DNA of 64,000 nucleotides from Bacteroidota bacterium. Its GTDB lineage: Bacteria; Bacteroidota; Bacteroidia; Cytophagales; Cytophagaceae. The position numbers and the translations under genes were made by a program. Positions 1-9,346 of this stretch are shown piece after piece; the first letter of the stretch is position 1; each line of letters opens with the position of its first letter. A model generated the notes under the pieces. That model was not told the origin of the DNA. It saw nothing but the letters and a program-made list of their open reading frames with translations, and did no database searches. The stretch spans positions 1-64,000 of the forward strand of contig JAEYZG010000001.1 in the NCBI GenBank assembly GCA_023428135.1, in the 5' to 3' direction.

Positions 1-594
1 TAAAAATTGTATATTCTCAAAGCCTCTGACTCCTAGCATTGCATAGTATGGCGCTGACGCATAACTCGGAGATGAGTTATTAGTAGAACCTGTCGCTTCC
101 AGTTGTCCATCTATGTATAACTTTGCACTGGAATCATCTCTTGTCAATATCACATGATACCATCTGTTTGCTGACGGATATTTTCCCGGTATCGCCCCGG
201 TGAGGGTACCATTTGTATTATAGCCACCTCCTGCCCATCCTGCACCGTTAGGAACTACTTGAATTGCCTGATCTCCACCTTTTGCTCCAATGTTTAAAAG
301 TGATGTTACAGAATTTAGATTATCAAAAGATACCCACATGGCATAGGTATAATTTGAATTAATAAAATCCTTAGTAGGAAGAGAAATATAGGATGAACCA
401 TTAAAATGATAGGCGCTGTTTGCTTTACCACATCTGTCGGTGGTTAAAGTAGCCCCATAAGGTGTTCCATTGTTACCATTCCCTGAGGCATCATTAACAT
501 TTCCCGTAAATGGATAATATGCAACTAGCTTATCCTCAGCTTTAACTAATGAAAAATTGAATAAAATTAAAATAACCAGTAATATTTTTCTCAT
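1..594 (-). CDS. Secreted LamG/concanavalin A-like domain protein (C-terminus off the window)
   Basis: The reading frame is open from the ATG at 592-594 to the left edge, about 198 codons, so the gene is truncated by the window and not by a stop. The N-terminus is a signal peptide (MRKILLVILILFNFSLVKA). It is followed by the typical start of a LamG fold, 'LVAYYPFTGNVNDASGNGNNG', and then by W-Y-H-V and 'KLYIDGQLEAT', which are LamG core strands. Such domains bind glycans or act as spacers in Bacteroidota exoproteins. A T9SS tail is likely but lies outside the window. The next gene on the right is divergent. Confidence 0.8.
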   Translation of the reverse strand, partial: MRKILLVILILFNFSLVKAEDKLVAYYPFTGNVNDASGNGNNGTPYGATLTTDRCGKANSAYHFNGSSYISLPTKDFINSNYTYAMWVSFDNLNSVTSLLNIGAKGGDQAIQVVPNGAGWAGGGYNTNGTLTGAIPGKYPSANRWYHVILTRDDSSAKLYIDGQLEATGSTNNSSPSYASAPYYAMLGVRGFENIQFL

Positions 595-1253
595 AGACTT
601 TTGTTTAAAAATTTAAATAAACTAAATGACCTTAGTACTGATTTTTCCCCGAGCAAGGAAATACTTTTGAAAAATGCGTAAAGAATGCTATTCTTTTTTT
701 TTAAATATGTTTATTACAAGCTTTTAATAGTAGACTCCTATTTTTAAAATAGTTCCCAAAATAATTTAAATTTTTTACCGACCTAATTGAGTTTAAAGCA
801 AAAGCAGAAGAAACACCCTACTAATTTTGTTTTCGAACTTCTCTTCCCCTGAAGTAAAAGATCAACATAATGCACCTTCCTAAAAATGGAAAACATGAAA
901 TTCTATTAAAAGAGATGTAATGAACTTGGTATTTGTTTTTTGGCAGCAATAGCGATTTTATCGCTACTACCACAATTCCTCATAGAAAACGATGATTATT
1001 GAGAAAGCGGGCTTCCCAGTGCGCGTCGCATTGAGATGGCACTTTATTATCATTACTTTTTTATCTATTTTTAAATTATATATTCATATTCGATGTAAGA
1101 TAAACTTTTGCAGCTGGCACATAATTAGCATTAAAGAAAATACTGACAAAAAAATAAAATCACATATACCTCATCATATTAGTCTACATTCCTTCCAAAT
1201 AAGATTAAGTAAAAACTATCAACATATATCAAACTCAAAAGACATTCATCAAA
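595..1253. other. Intergenic region, 659 bp, no supported gene
   Basis: This AT-rich spacer separates the divergent LamG-protein and NTF2-like genes. A 91-codon open frame at 992-1267 overlaps the start of the NTF2-like gene and has no recognisable protein features, so I do not call it. I see no clear promoter box or repeat. Confidence 0.6.
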
Positions 1254-1652
1254 ATGGGAAATATTGAAACAGTAAAAAAATTGTATGAACTCTTTGCCAG
1301 CAAAGACAATAATGCAATAAGACAAATATTTGACGAAAACATCAAATGGAACCAGATGAAAGGCTTTCCAAACGGCGGACAGCATATTGGCCCAGATGCT
1401 GTATTTGAAAAAGTATTTGATGGGTTCAGGGTTAACTGGACTAATTGGAAAGCGACCATCACCAGATATATTGACAGCGGTGACGGAGTATTTCTTGTTG
1501 GCTTTTACGAAGGGACTTATAAAGCAACAGGAAAATATATGAAAGCAGACTTTGCCTGTGAATATAAAGTGAAAGACGGAAAGATTACAGAATTCAACCA
1601 ATATACAGACACGTTCCTTATTGGACAGGCAATGGGCCTAACCAAAGATTAA
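1254..1652 (+). CDS. NTF2-like / SnoaL-like family protein
   Basis: 132 residues, the usual size of a single cone-shaped NTF2/SnoaL domain. The N-terminus 'VKKLYELFASKDNNAIRQIFDENIKW' is the standard first helix pair, followed by a Trp-rich strand. Later strands include 'GDGVFLVGFYEGTYKATGK' and 'FACEYKVKDGKITEFNQYTDT', the hallmark end of the fold. These proteins are small cytoplasmic enzymes or ligand binders of very varied function, and the substrate cannot be read from sequence. It has no signal peptide, and no neighbouring gene suggests a pathway. Confidence 0.85.
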   Translation: MGNIETVKKLYELFASKDNNAIRQIFDENIKWNQMKGFPNGGQHIGPDAVFEKVFDGFRVNWTNWKATITRYIDSGDGVFLVGFYEGTYKATGKYMKADFACEYKVKDGKITEFNQYTDTFLIGQAMGLTKD

Positions 1653-1663
1653 ACTGAAAAACA

Positions 1664-1711
1664 AAATCTCTCTCCATGAATATCCATAAGAAGTACCATG
1701 AAGAGAGATTT
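1664..1711 (-). terminator. Probable intrinsic terminator of the broken beta-helix gene
   Basis: Arms aaatctctct (1664-1673) and agagagattt (1702-1711) are perfectly complementary over 10 bp. Read on the minus strand, the hairpin follows the stop codon at 1732 and runs into ttttgttttt. It may also stop the convergent NTF2-like transcript. The loop is long (28 nt). Confidence 0.45.
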
Positions 1712-1731
1712 ACTCTATAAAAGCAGAGAGA

Positions 1732-4015
1732 CTATTGTTTTATCAACTTTGTTACTTTTGCAGATGGATTAGTATCATCTTCGAGCTTCAGGAAGTACAT
1801 TCCCGAAGGGAGGAAGGAAATGTCAGCCTGCCCGTTTTGAAGGCTACTATAGGTTTCCTTATATATAATTGCTCCTTTTATATCTTTGATTATAACCATT
1901 GCATCAGAATTCGAAGCTCTGATGTTGACAATGTCTGTCATAGGATTAGGATATGCGTCAACCTCTGTATGATAGAGTGCTTCAAAGGGTTCAGATTCTC
2001 TATATACACGAGGCCAAACCCTTACATTATTAACAGGAGAAACAATTGCACTTCCATAGACCGTATGTGCAATTGTTACAATATCATAATAACCACTTTC
2101 TACATCTTCCCAATTAAAAGCAAAAGGAGGAGCTCCAGACACACCTATTTTAATTGAGTTACTGTAATATTCTACTTTGTTTATTATATCTAATGTAGTT
2201 TTAGGATACAACCTAGCGAGTAGTTGACCTCCTATCCCTCCTCCATCAAATATATTATCCGTTTTACCTTCACCAAACCATAAGAAAGGGGTTGTTCCAC
2301 CAGTAAAAATGATTTTTTCTATACCAAGTTTAAAGTACCCTGCATTGTTACTATAAGGGAATTCCAATAGAATAAGCTGAGTAAAGTCTATACTTGCGTC
2401 AAAATCAGAAAGTGGAATTTTTATCCTATTGGGAACATAACTATCGTTTACATACTTTTTCAAAGCAAGCGGATTCGAAGTACTTCCATTCGGTCTAATT
2501 TCAATTTTATCCCATTCAATATTATAATCAAAGGCTGTCAATTCTATCTCTAAAGTATCATTACCTCCGGCTATTACATTTTTATTTGCATGATACAATC
2601 CTATATTGTCATACCCAAGTTTAAGTTTTTTATATCCTGGAACCTAGAGTTACCACTAATTGAGCATTTCTATTATTTAAGTTAGGGCTAATTTCCAATC
2701 CACTAGGGTTGGTATAAAGTACTTTTGCTTCATATTGAAAGGGTTCATAAACATATTCGTATGCACCGATATCAGGTTTCATCCTACTTACTCCACGCTG
2801 ATCAACAAGAACAGTCGAAGAAGAACCTCCAGCATCAATACATCTGCTTCCTTCAGGAAGCAGATGCGTTTCTGTAAAACCTCCGTTATTTCTCAATCGA
2901 CCCAATCTTGGGTCATAGAATTTAGTGCTACTCCCCAGTATATTAGTAGATGCTTTCAGAAACAAACCATTATTTACCCCTATGACATTATAACCAAGAT
3001 CTGATAGCAGTAGTAAAAATCCCATCAGCTTCTTCGACATAATCTACAGTTCCTCTATGTCTATAATATAAATCATTAGGGCCATTCTGAGCGATAATGG
3101 TACCTCGTACAGAACAGATTCCCTTATTGTAAATGCCACTTGCCTTATATGAATCATGAAAATAAAATGTATTATAGGCTATTGTACAAAGTCAATCTTC
3201 AAATTACCTGAATTATAAATCCCTCCGGAACACAAAGACAAGGCCGAAGACAATTCATTATTACTAATAGTACAGTTGACCAGCTCAAGAGTTCCACTAT
3301 TAGTTATACTACCAATTTCATTAGCATAATTAGCCCCAGCCCATCCCCTTGTGATAGAAGTCCTTTCGACATACATCGTACCTGAGTTCCTTATCCCCGT
3401 TGGGTTTACTACAGTTCCATCACTGATATTATAATTAAACATGCATTCTATGATGGTTGCTGTTCCGGTATTAGACAGTCCGGAAGCCCTCCCCGGATAT
3501 CTATCCCCTTGAATATAATTTAAATAGAGTGTGACCCTCTCCAGAGAGATCGTTCCCTTGTTATGAATAGCTCCTGTCTGGTTATCATAGAACGTTACTT
3601 CCTTTAATGTAAGATTCCCCTGATTATAGATGGCTCCAGACACATCGTTTTGCAAGGTCTGAGTATAATCCCCACACCTTTCGATTTTAATTCCTTTAAT
3701 AAATACATTGGCTGAAGACTCTATTTTGAATAGTGTAGTCGTAAGATCGTTGGAAACACTTAGTTTATCTTCTCCCAGACCGAAAATGGTAATATCTTTG
3801 TCAATTACAATAATATTTGGAGAAAGTGAAATGGTGACTCCGACAAGAGCTTGAGCAAACAGAATAGTATCTCCAGCACCTGCACTGCTAATCGCAAATC
3901 GCAAGCCTCCGACCACATTATCTCCGCTGTTGGTCACCGTAATTTTAGCCGCATGACTTTTGAGCATCAAAGCCTGCATAAAAAGGACAAGAAAGAGTAG
4001 ATGTTTTTTTTTCAT
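1732..4015 (-). pseudogene. Broken T9SS-secreted beta-helix protein (first of three tandem paralogues)
   Basis: Three consecutive frames together match the full length of the intact paralogues on its right. Frame one (4015 to 3179) has the same signal peptide start (MKKKHLLFLVLFMQAL) and beta-helix rungs. It ends at a TAG after 'KIDFVQ', where a one-base loss disrupts the conserved 'YCTIAYN'. Homology resumes in another frame, shifts again near 3010 just before 'DLGYNVIGVNNGL', and shifts a third time near 2640, where one extra base breaks 'VPGYKKLKLGYD'. The last part (2598 to 1732) carries the jelly-roll-like region and a T9SS tail ending in KLIKQ. No frameshift is seen in the two paralogues, so decay is more likely than sequencing error, but reads should be checked. 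An upstream in-frame ATG at 4072 lies before the shared signal peptide and is unlikely to be the original start. Confidence 0.85.
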
Positions 4016-4165
4016 AGGTATTGGTTTAAAAGATTGTAAAAATTCAAAAACTATAAAATGTATAATCCCCAACTATAAAACTATAGTACTGAAACAATGA
4101 ATGTAAAATGAATCCCCTAACACCATAACGGTAATGGGAATTCAGTAAGTGAAAATAAGTTAAGC

Positions 4166-6529
4166 TTATTGCTTGATCAGCTTAAAGACTTTACCGGAAG
4201 GGTTTTCTTCATCTTCCAGCTTTAAAAAATACAGTCCAGCAGGAAGAAAAGAGATATCGGCCTGACCGTTCTGAAGGTTGCTATAGGTTTCCTGGTATTG
4301 AATAGATCCGTTTATATCGCGTATAATTACCAAGGAATTATTATTATCCGATTTAATAGTAAACTTATCAATGACTGGATTAGGATAAACTGAAACATTT
4401 TCCAGCAGTTCTGCCTCATTAGCTCCGATGTTATCAAAATATTCTTCCTCACGTACTATAGAAGGTACGACCTCTATATGCATCCACGGAGAAGTATATC
4501 TGGAACCATCAGTAGCAAATGCAATTGCTCTAACCCATCTTGGACTAACAGCTGATGTTTTAAAATTCACCGTATAAGGAGCAGTATAATCTTCCCCGAA
4601 CTTAGATTGAAAGAAAAATCCCTGATAGAATTCCACCTTTTCAATAGTAGGAGCCGTTACTTCTCCATAAAGTGAAGCGATCAACTGACCTCCTACACCA
4701 GTGCCGTCGAATTTATTATCCGTTTTAGTCCCTCCGAACCACAAGAATGGAGTTGTTCCTCCTGTAAAAATTATTTTTTCTATTCCAAGTTTAAAGTATC
4801 CTGCATTATTACTGTATGGAAATTCTAATAAAATAAGCTGAGAAAAATCTATGCTTTGGTCAAAGTCCGAAAGCGGGATTTTTATAGTCTGATACTCCGA
4901 CATTGCTGTTTTTATATGACCGGCGTAGTTGCTTAAAGAAAGAGGATTAGCAATACTTCCATTTGGCCTGATTTCTATTTTATCCCATTCAGTATCTCCA
5001 TAATAACTTTTTAATATTATCTCCAATGTATCATTTCCCCCTGCAATCACATTTTTATTAGCATGATACAGGCCAATGTTATCATACCCAAGTTTAAGCT
5101 TATTATACCCAGGAACGTGTGTTACTAATAAATGATTTCTGACACTATTAACCTTTGCTTCAATATCAATATCCAAAGGTACCGGATACCGGTATTGCTC
5201 CAGAAGACTTGGCATAATAACCTGAGGAATAATATGATACTCAAATGCTCCGATATCCGGTTTATTTCGGACATATCCACGCTGATCAGCAAGAACAGTA
5301 CTTGAACTTCCACCTGCATCTACACACCTGCTGCCTTCCACTAAAGCGTGCGTTTTCCCAAACCCTCCATAACTATCCAAAGGCATTAGGCCCGGATCGC
5401 AAATTTTACTTTTCGTCCCCAAAATATTTGAATAGGGCTTTAGGTTAAGACCATCGTTAATTCCAACTAAATTATTACCAAGATCATGAATTCTTTTAGT
5501 AGAAATCCCATCCATTTCATTTAATTCATAAGGCACTTGCTCCTTTACCTCTACATACTTTTCCTGAAGACCATTTTGGGCAATAATGGTCCCCTTTAAA
5601 TAAAATTCCCCATGATTGATTATTCCACTTCCCTTATGGGTATACTCATAATATCCGCCATCTAAATTATCTATCGTAGCGTTATAAGCTATAGTACAAT
5701 ACTCTACACGTAGCGTTCCAATGTTATATATGCCACCGGAACAATTGGATAATGTTGTAACAAAATAATTCCAACTTATAGTAGAATTTATAAGATGCAA
5801 AGTTCCACTATTGTATACCGTTCCTGATTCAGTGGCATCAGAAGTCCCTACTTCACAATTAATTATACTTGTACTTTCTATTACCATTTGTCCGGTATTT
5901 CTTATAATAGGATTCGAAGGTGTTAAATTACCATCAGAAAAATTTTCATATATCAGACATTGACGAATAACAGCATTACCAGTATTTGTAACACAACTTG
6001 ATTTTCCGGGAGCATTATCCGACAAGGTATAGTTGCCTCTAAATTTGACTCTGTACAAATTTAAAGTACCCAGGTTAAAAATTGCCCCTGAATAATTGAC
6101 GACAAAGTAAGTATCCTCAATTGTTAAATTTCCTCTGTTATAAATAGCCTCCGACACTCCATCCTCAAATAGAACTTTATAGCTTGAACATCCTGAAATT
6201 GTTACTCCGGATATATATACATTAACCCCTGGTTCTATTTTGATTAATGCAAGGGTCTGATTATTGGTTATATTTAACTTATCCTCCCCTGGTCCTATTA
6301 TCGTCAAGTCTTTATCAATAACAATTATGTTTGGAGAAATCGAAATCTTTGGACCTACAAGAGGCGAAGCAAATAAAATGGTATCACCGGAACCGGCATT
6401 GTCAATTGCATACCGCAAACTTCCGACTACATTATCAGCATTACTGGTAACTGTAATTTTAGCTGCATGACCACTGAATAAAAGCGTCTGCATAAAAAGG
6501 ACAAGAAAGAGTAGATGTTTTTTTCTCAT
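4166..6529 (-). CDS. T9SS-secreted right-handed beta-helix protein, paralogue 2
   Basis: 787 residues. A signal peptide (residues 1-22, ending SGHAA) is followed by 'KITVTSNADNVVGSLRYAI', the opening seen in choice-of-anchor and polymorphic-outer-membrane type beta-helix proteins. Residues about 60-430 consist of rungs with repeated 'IYNxGNL' and 'NSTIS/CTIAYN' steps. Residues about 465-610 look like a jelly-roll carbohydrate-binding fold ('IKIPLSDFD', 'KLGIEKIIFTGG'). A short Ig-like segment and a type A sorting domain ('VYPNPVIDKFTIKS' to KLIKQ) end the protein. It should cross the outer membrane through T9SS and stay on the surface or be released. Polysaccharide binding or cleavage is inference; no catalytic residues are recognisable. 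Confidence 0.85.
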   Translation of the reverse strand: MRKKHLLFLVLFMQTLLFSGHAAKITVTSNADNVVGSLRYAIDNAGSGDTILFASPLVGPKISISPNIIVIDKDLTIIGPGEDKLNITNNQTLALIKIEPGVNVYISGVTISGCSSYKVLFEDGVSEAIYNRGNLTIEDTYFVVNYSGAIFNLGTLNLYRVKFRGNYTLSDNAPGKSSCVTNTGNAVIRQCLIYENFSDGNLTPSNPIIRNTGQMVIESTSIINCEVGTSDATESGTVYNSGTLHLINSTISWNYFVTTLSNCSGGIYNIGTLRVEYCTIAYNATIDNLDGGYYEYTHKGSGIINHGEFYLKGTIIAQNGLQEKYVEVKEQVPYELNEMDGISTKRIHDLGNNLVGINDGLNLKPYSNILGTKSKICDPGLMPLDSYGGFGKTHALVEGSRCVDAGGSSSTVLADQRGYVRNKPDIGAFEYHIIPQVIMPSLLEQYRYPVPLDIDIEAKVNSVRNHLLVTHVPGYNKLKLGYDNIGLYHANKNVIAGGNDTLEIILKSYYGDTEWDKIEIRPNGSIANPLSLSNYAGHIKTAMSEYQTIKIPLSDFDQSIDFSQLILLEFPYSNNAGYFKLGIEKIIFTGGTTPFLWFGGTKTDNKFDGTGVGGQLIASLYGEVTAPTIEKVEFYQGFFFQSKFGEDYTAPYTVNFKTSAVSPRWVRAIAFATDGSRYTSPWMHIEVVPSIVREEEYFDNIGANEAELLENVSVYPNPVIDKFTIKSDNNNSLVIIRDINGSIQYQETYSNLQNGQADISFLPAGLYFLKLEDEENPSGKVFKLIKQ

Positions 6530-6634
6530 AAATAATAAATGTTTAAAAGATTATAAATAATTAAAAATTATAGATAAGAATTCCCAATCATACCATTAAT
6601 GATTGGGAATTCAGCAACATTCAATAAGAGCAGT

Positions 6635-9010
6635 TTATTGCTTGATCAGCTTGAATACTTTACCGGAAGGGTTTTCTTCATCTTCCAGCTTTAAAAAATA
6701 CAGTCCGGCAGGAAGAAAAGAAATGTCGGCCTGACCGTTCTGAAGGTTGCTATAGGTCTCCTGGTATTGAATAGATCCGTTTATATCGCGGAATACAACT
6801 TTAGCATTGGAATTAAGAGACCTGATGGTAATGAAGTCTGTCGTTGGATTAGGATAAGCATATTCCTGATAGTCTGCTGGCTCTTCATCTAACCCAAAAG
6901 TCCTATAATTAGATCGACGAAAAACCTGCTTCCTTAAAACAGGAGCAGCTATTGTATAGCAATGTGACGTTCTGGCAAAGGCCTTAATTTCATGTACTCC
7001 TTCTCGTAAATTTTCCCAAAGTGCAGTATAAGGAGGAGTACTGTCTGTTCCAATTTTAGTTTGATCAATATAGAAATCGACAATATAATTATTATCTAAT
7101 GCTGTTTCCAAATTCAATTTCCCTAGTAATTGCCCTCCAATTCCTCCTCCATCAAAAGTGTTGTCTGTTTTGTTATCTCCAAACCATAAAAAGGGTGTTG
7201 CCCCTCCCGTAAAAACTATTTTTTCAATACCTATCTTAAAATATTCAGCGTTGGTACTATAAGGAAATTCCAGAACTATAAGCTGAGAAAAATCTATGCT
7301 AGGATCAAAATCTGACAAAGGTATTTTTATAGTTATATGTCTATAAAGTGGATAAGAAAAGCCATATGCTTTATCTACATAACTTTTTAAAGATAAAGGA
7401 CTTACTTCGCTTCCATTAGGTCTTATCTGAATTTTATTCCAATCAATTGTATTATTATAACTTTTAAGTGTAATCTCTAATACATTGTTTCCTCCTGCAA
7501 TCACATTTTCATTCGCATGATACAGCCCTATATGATCATACCCAAGCTTCAATTTTCTATAACCAGGAACATGAGTTACTACTAAGTGAGCCTTTTTAAT
7601 AGAAAATTCTGCTTCAACTAAAACATTTGTACCTGCGGAGAGAGAAGTATGAGATAATGGATTTATTATCGAAAGTACAGGAGTATTTTGATATTCAAAA
7701 GCACCTATATCTCTCCTACTATCTCTAAGAACTCCACGCTGGTCGACCGAAACCGTTGAAGAATTTCCTCCTGCATCAATACATCTATTCCCCTCCCAAA
7801 GCTCATGAGTCAATGAAAAACCTCCATTATTTTGCAATGGACCTAACATAGGATTTAAATGATTAGTGCTTGTCCCAAGTATATTGGTAGCAGATACAAG
7901 ATTCAATCCATTATTTACACCTACAAAATTACACCCAAGATCATTAACAGGAACGGTAGTAAATACATCAACCCCTTCTTCTATCGGAGGAAGTTCTCCT
8001 CTGTAAATATAATAGAGATCTTCTGGGCCATTTTGAGCTATAAGTGAACCACGTAAAGACAGATTACCTTCATTATATATTCCACTTCCTCTATATGACA
8101 ATATATGATCAGGATGGTCATAAGGAATTTCGGTTGAACTATTAGAAATATGCATAGTATTGTATGCGATAGTGCAATACTCCACACTCAGGGTTCCGGC
8201 GTTATAAATCCCCCCTGCACCTTTATAACCTTTGGAGTTTATATAATTTCCACTAACCGTGCAGTTCTCTAACTGAAGTGTTCCATGATTCCCTATAGAT
8301 GCTGCGATACTATCATACCTACTTGCCGACCATCCATTTACAATGGATGTATTTTTCACCTCCATTGTTCCATAGTTTAATATTGAAGCGGTGTTACCAC
8401 CATATATACCATCGCTGCCATTTCCATCCAGATTACTATTTTGAATAAAAGCAAGGCCAGTATTTGTAATCCCTCCACATCGACCAGGATATGTAACACC
8501 TTTCGTATAATTCACATAAATCAAAACTCTGTTTAAATTCAAAACTCCGGAACTATATACAGCTCCAATATAATTATTCTTAATAATAGCATCTTCAATC
8601 GTTAAATTCCCCTTATTATAAATAGCCCCAGATAAACCATTTTGCATGGGCACTTCATCATCCCCACTCCCTTCGATCTTTATTCCGGACATAAACACAT
8701 TTATACCATCTTCCACTATAAACACTAATGAGTTTGTCCTGTGATTGGTGAGCATCAGCTTATCTGCCCCAGGACCAATAATGGTAAGATCCTTGTTAAT
8801 TAAAATAACTGTTGGAGAAATTGAAATAATCCCACCAACAAGAGAAGGTGCAAACCCAATAGTATCTCCGGCTGCTGCATTAGCAATAGCAAATCGCAAC
8901 CCTCCTACCACATTGTCAGAGCTATTGGTCACTGTAATTTTTGCTGCATGACTTCTAAAGAACAAAGCCTGCATAAAAAGGACAAAAAAGAGTAGACATT
9001 TTTTTTTCAT
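6635..9010 (-). CDS. T9SS-secreted right-handed beta-helix protein, paralogue 3
   Basis: 791 residues with the same order as paralogue 2: signal peptide (MKKKCLLFFVLFMQALFF), 'KITVTNSSDNVVGGLRFAI', beta-helix rungs to about residue 430, jelly-roll-like domain, Ig-like segment and T9SS type A tail. The last 50 or so codons are almost identical to paralogue 2 at the DNA level, while the preceding Ig-like part is clearly different. This suggests recent gene conversion or module exchange at the 3' end. It is probably first in a tandem set of three read right to left. The spacers (about 105-150 bp) could allow co-transcription or separate promoters. Confidence 0.85.
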   Translation of the reverse strand: MKKKCLLFFVLFMQALFFRSHAAKITVTNSSDNVVGGLRFAIANAAAGDTIGFAPSLVGGIISISPTVILINKDLTIIGPGADKLMLTNHRTNSLVFIVEDGINVFMSGIKIEGSGDDEVPMQNGLSGAIYNKGNLTIEDAIIKNNYIGAVYSSGVLNLNRVLIYVNYTKGVTYPGRCGGITNTGLAFIQNSNLDGNGSDGIYGGNTASILNYGTMEVKNTSIVNGWSASRYDSIAASIGNHGTLQLENCTVSGNYINSKGYKGAGGIYNAGTLSVEYCTIAYNTMHISNSSTEIPYDHPDHILSYRGSGIYNEGNLSLRGSLIAQNGPEDLYYIYRGELPPIEEGVDVFTTVPVNDLGCNFVGVNNGLNLVSATNILGTSTNHLNPMLGPLQNNGGFSLTHELWEGNRCIDAGGNSSTVSVDQRGVLRDSRRDIGAFEYQNTPVLSIINPLSHTSLSAGTNVLVEAEFSIKKAHLVVTHVPGYRKLKLGYDHIGLYHANENVIAGGNNVLEITLKSYNNTIDWNKIQIRPNGSEVSPLSLKSYVDKAYGFSYPLYRHITIKIPLSDFDPSIDFSQLIVLEFPYSTNAEYFKIGIEKIVFTGGATPFLWFGDNKTDNTFDGGGIGGQLLGKLNLETALDNNYIVDFYIDQTKIGTDSTPPYTALWENLREGVHEIKAFARTSHCYTIAAPVLRKQVFRRSNYRTFGLDEEPADYQEYAYPNPTTDFITIRSLNSNAKVVFRDINGSIQYQETYSNLQNGQADISFLPAGLYFLKLEDEENPSGKVFKLIKQ

Positions 9011-9278
9011 AGGTATTTGGTTGTTAAGATGTTATAAAAAAATCCTCAACTAATGTAAAAAAATTAAATTTAAATACAACAAATTACATCCTAATACATC
9101 ATTTTATCTAAATTAATCTTTACAAAACCACAACTTACTGGTATTTAATTAACAAAACCCTAAACTTTACCTTCAACTTAAATAATACTTTAATGACTCC
9201 CATACTAAATTTTCACTAAACTAAATTGTCACCTAGCAGAACTGTCAAAAAATTCATAAAAAAAATCATATAAAAACA

Positions 9279-9314
9279 AAACAGGAGGCTGGTTTACACC
9301 AATGCCTCCTGTTT
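9279..9314 (-). terminator. Intrinsic terminator downstream of the M6 protease gene
   Basis: Arms aaacaggaggc (9279-9289) and gcctcctgttt (9304-9314) pair perfectly over 11 bp around a 14-nt loop. On the minus strand the stem is followed by a T-rich run (tgtttttat). It lies 33 bp past the protease stop. The rest of the 9011-9346 spacer is AT-rich with no gene that I can see. Confidence 0.8.
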
Positions 9315-9346
9315 GCTATAGAATAATTAAGAGATTCTTATGAAAA

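Noticed and set aside
992..1267. 91-codon open frame upstream of and overlapping the NTF2-like gene
   Set aside because: No recognisable features, unusual composition, and it runs into the start of a clear gene.
1179..1601. 140-codon antisense frame over the NTF2-like gene
   Set aside because: It is a shadow of the sense gene, which has clear family motifs.
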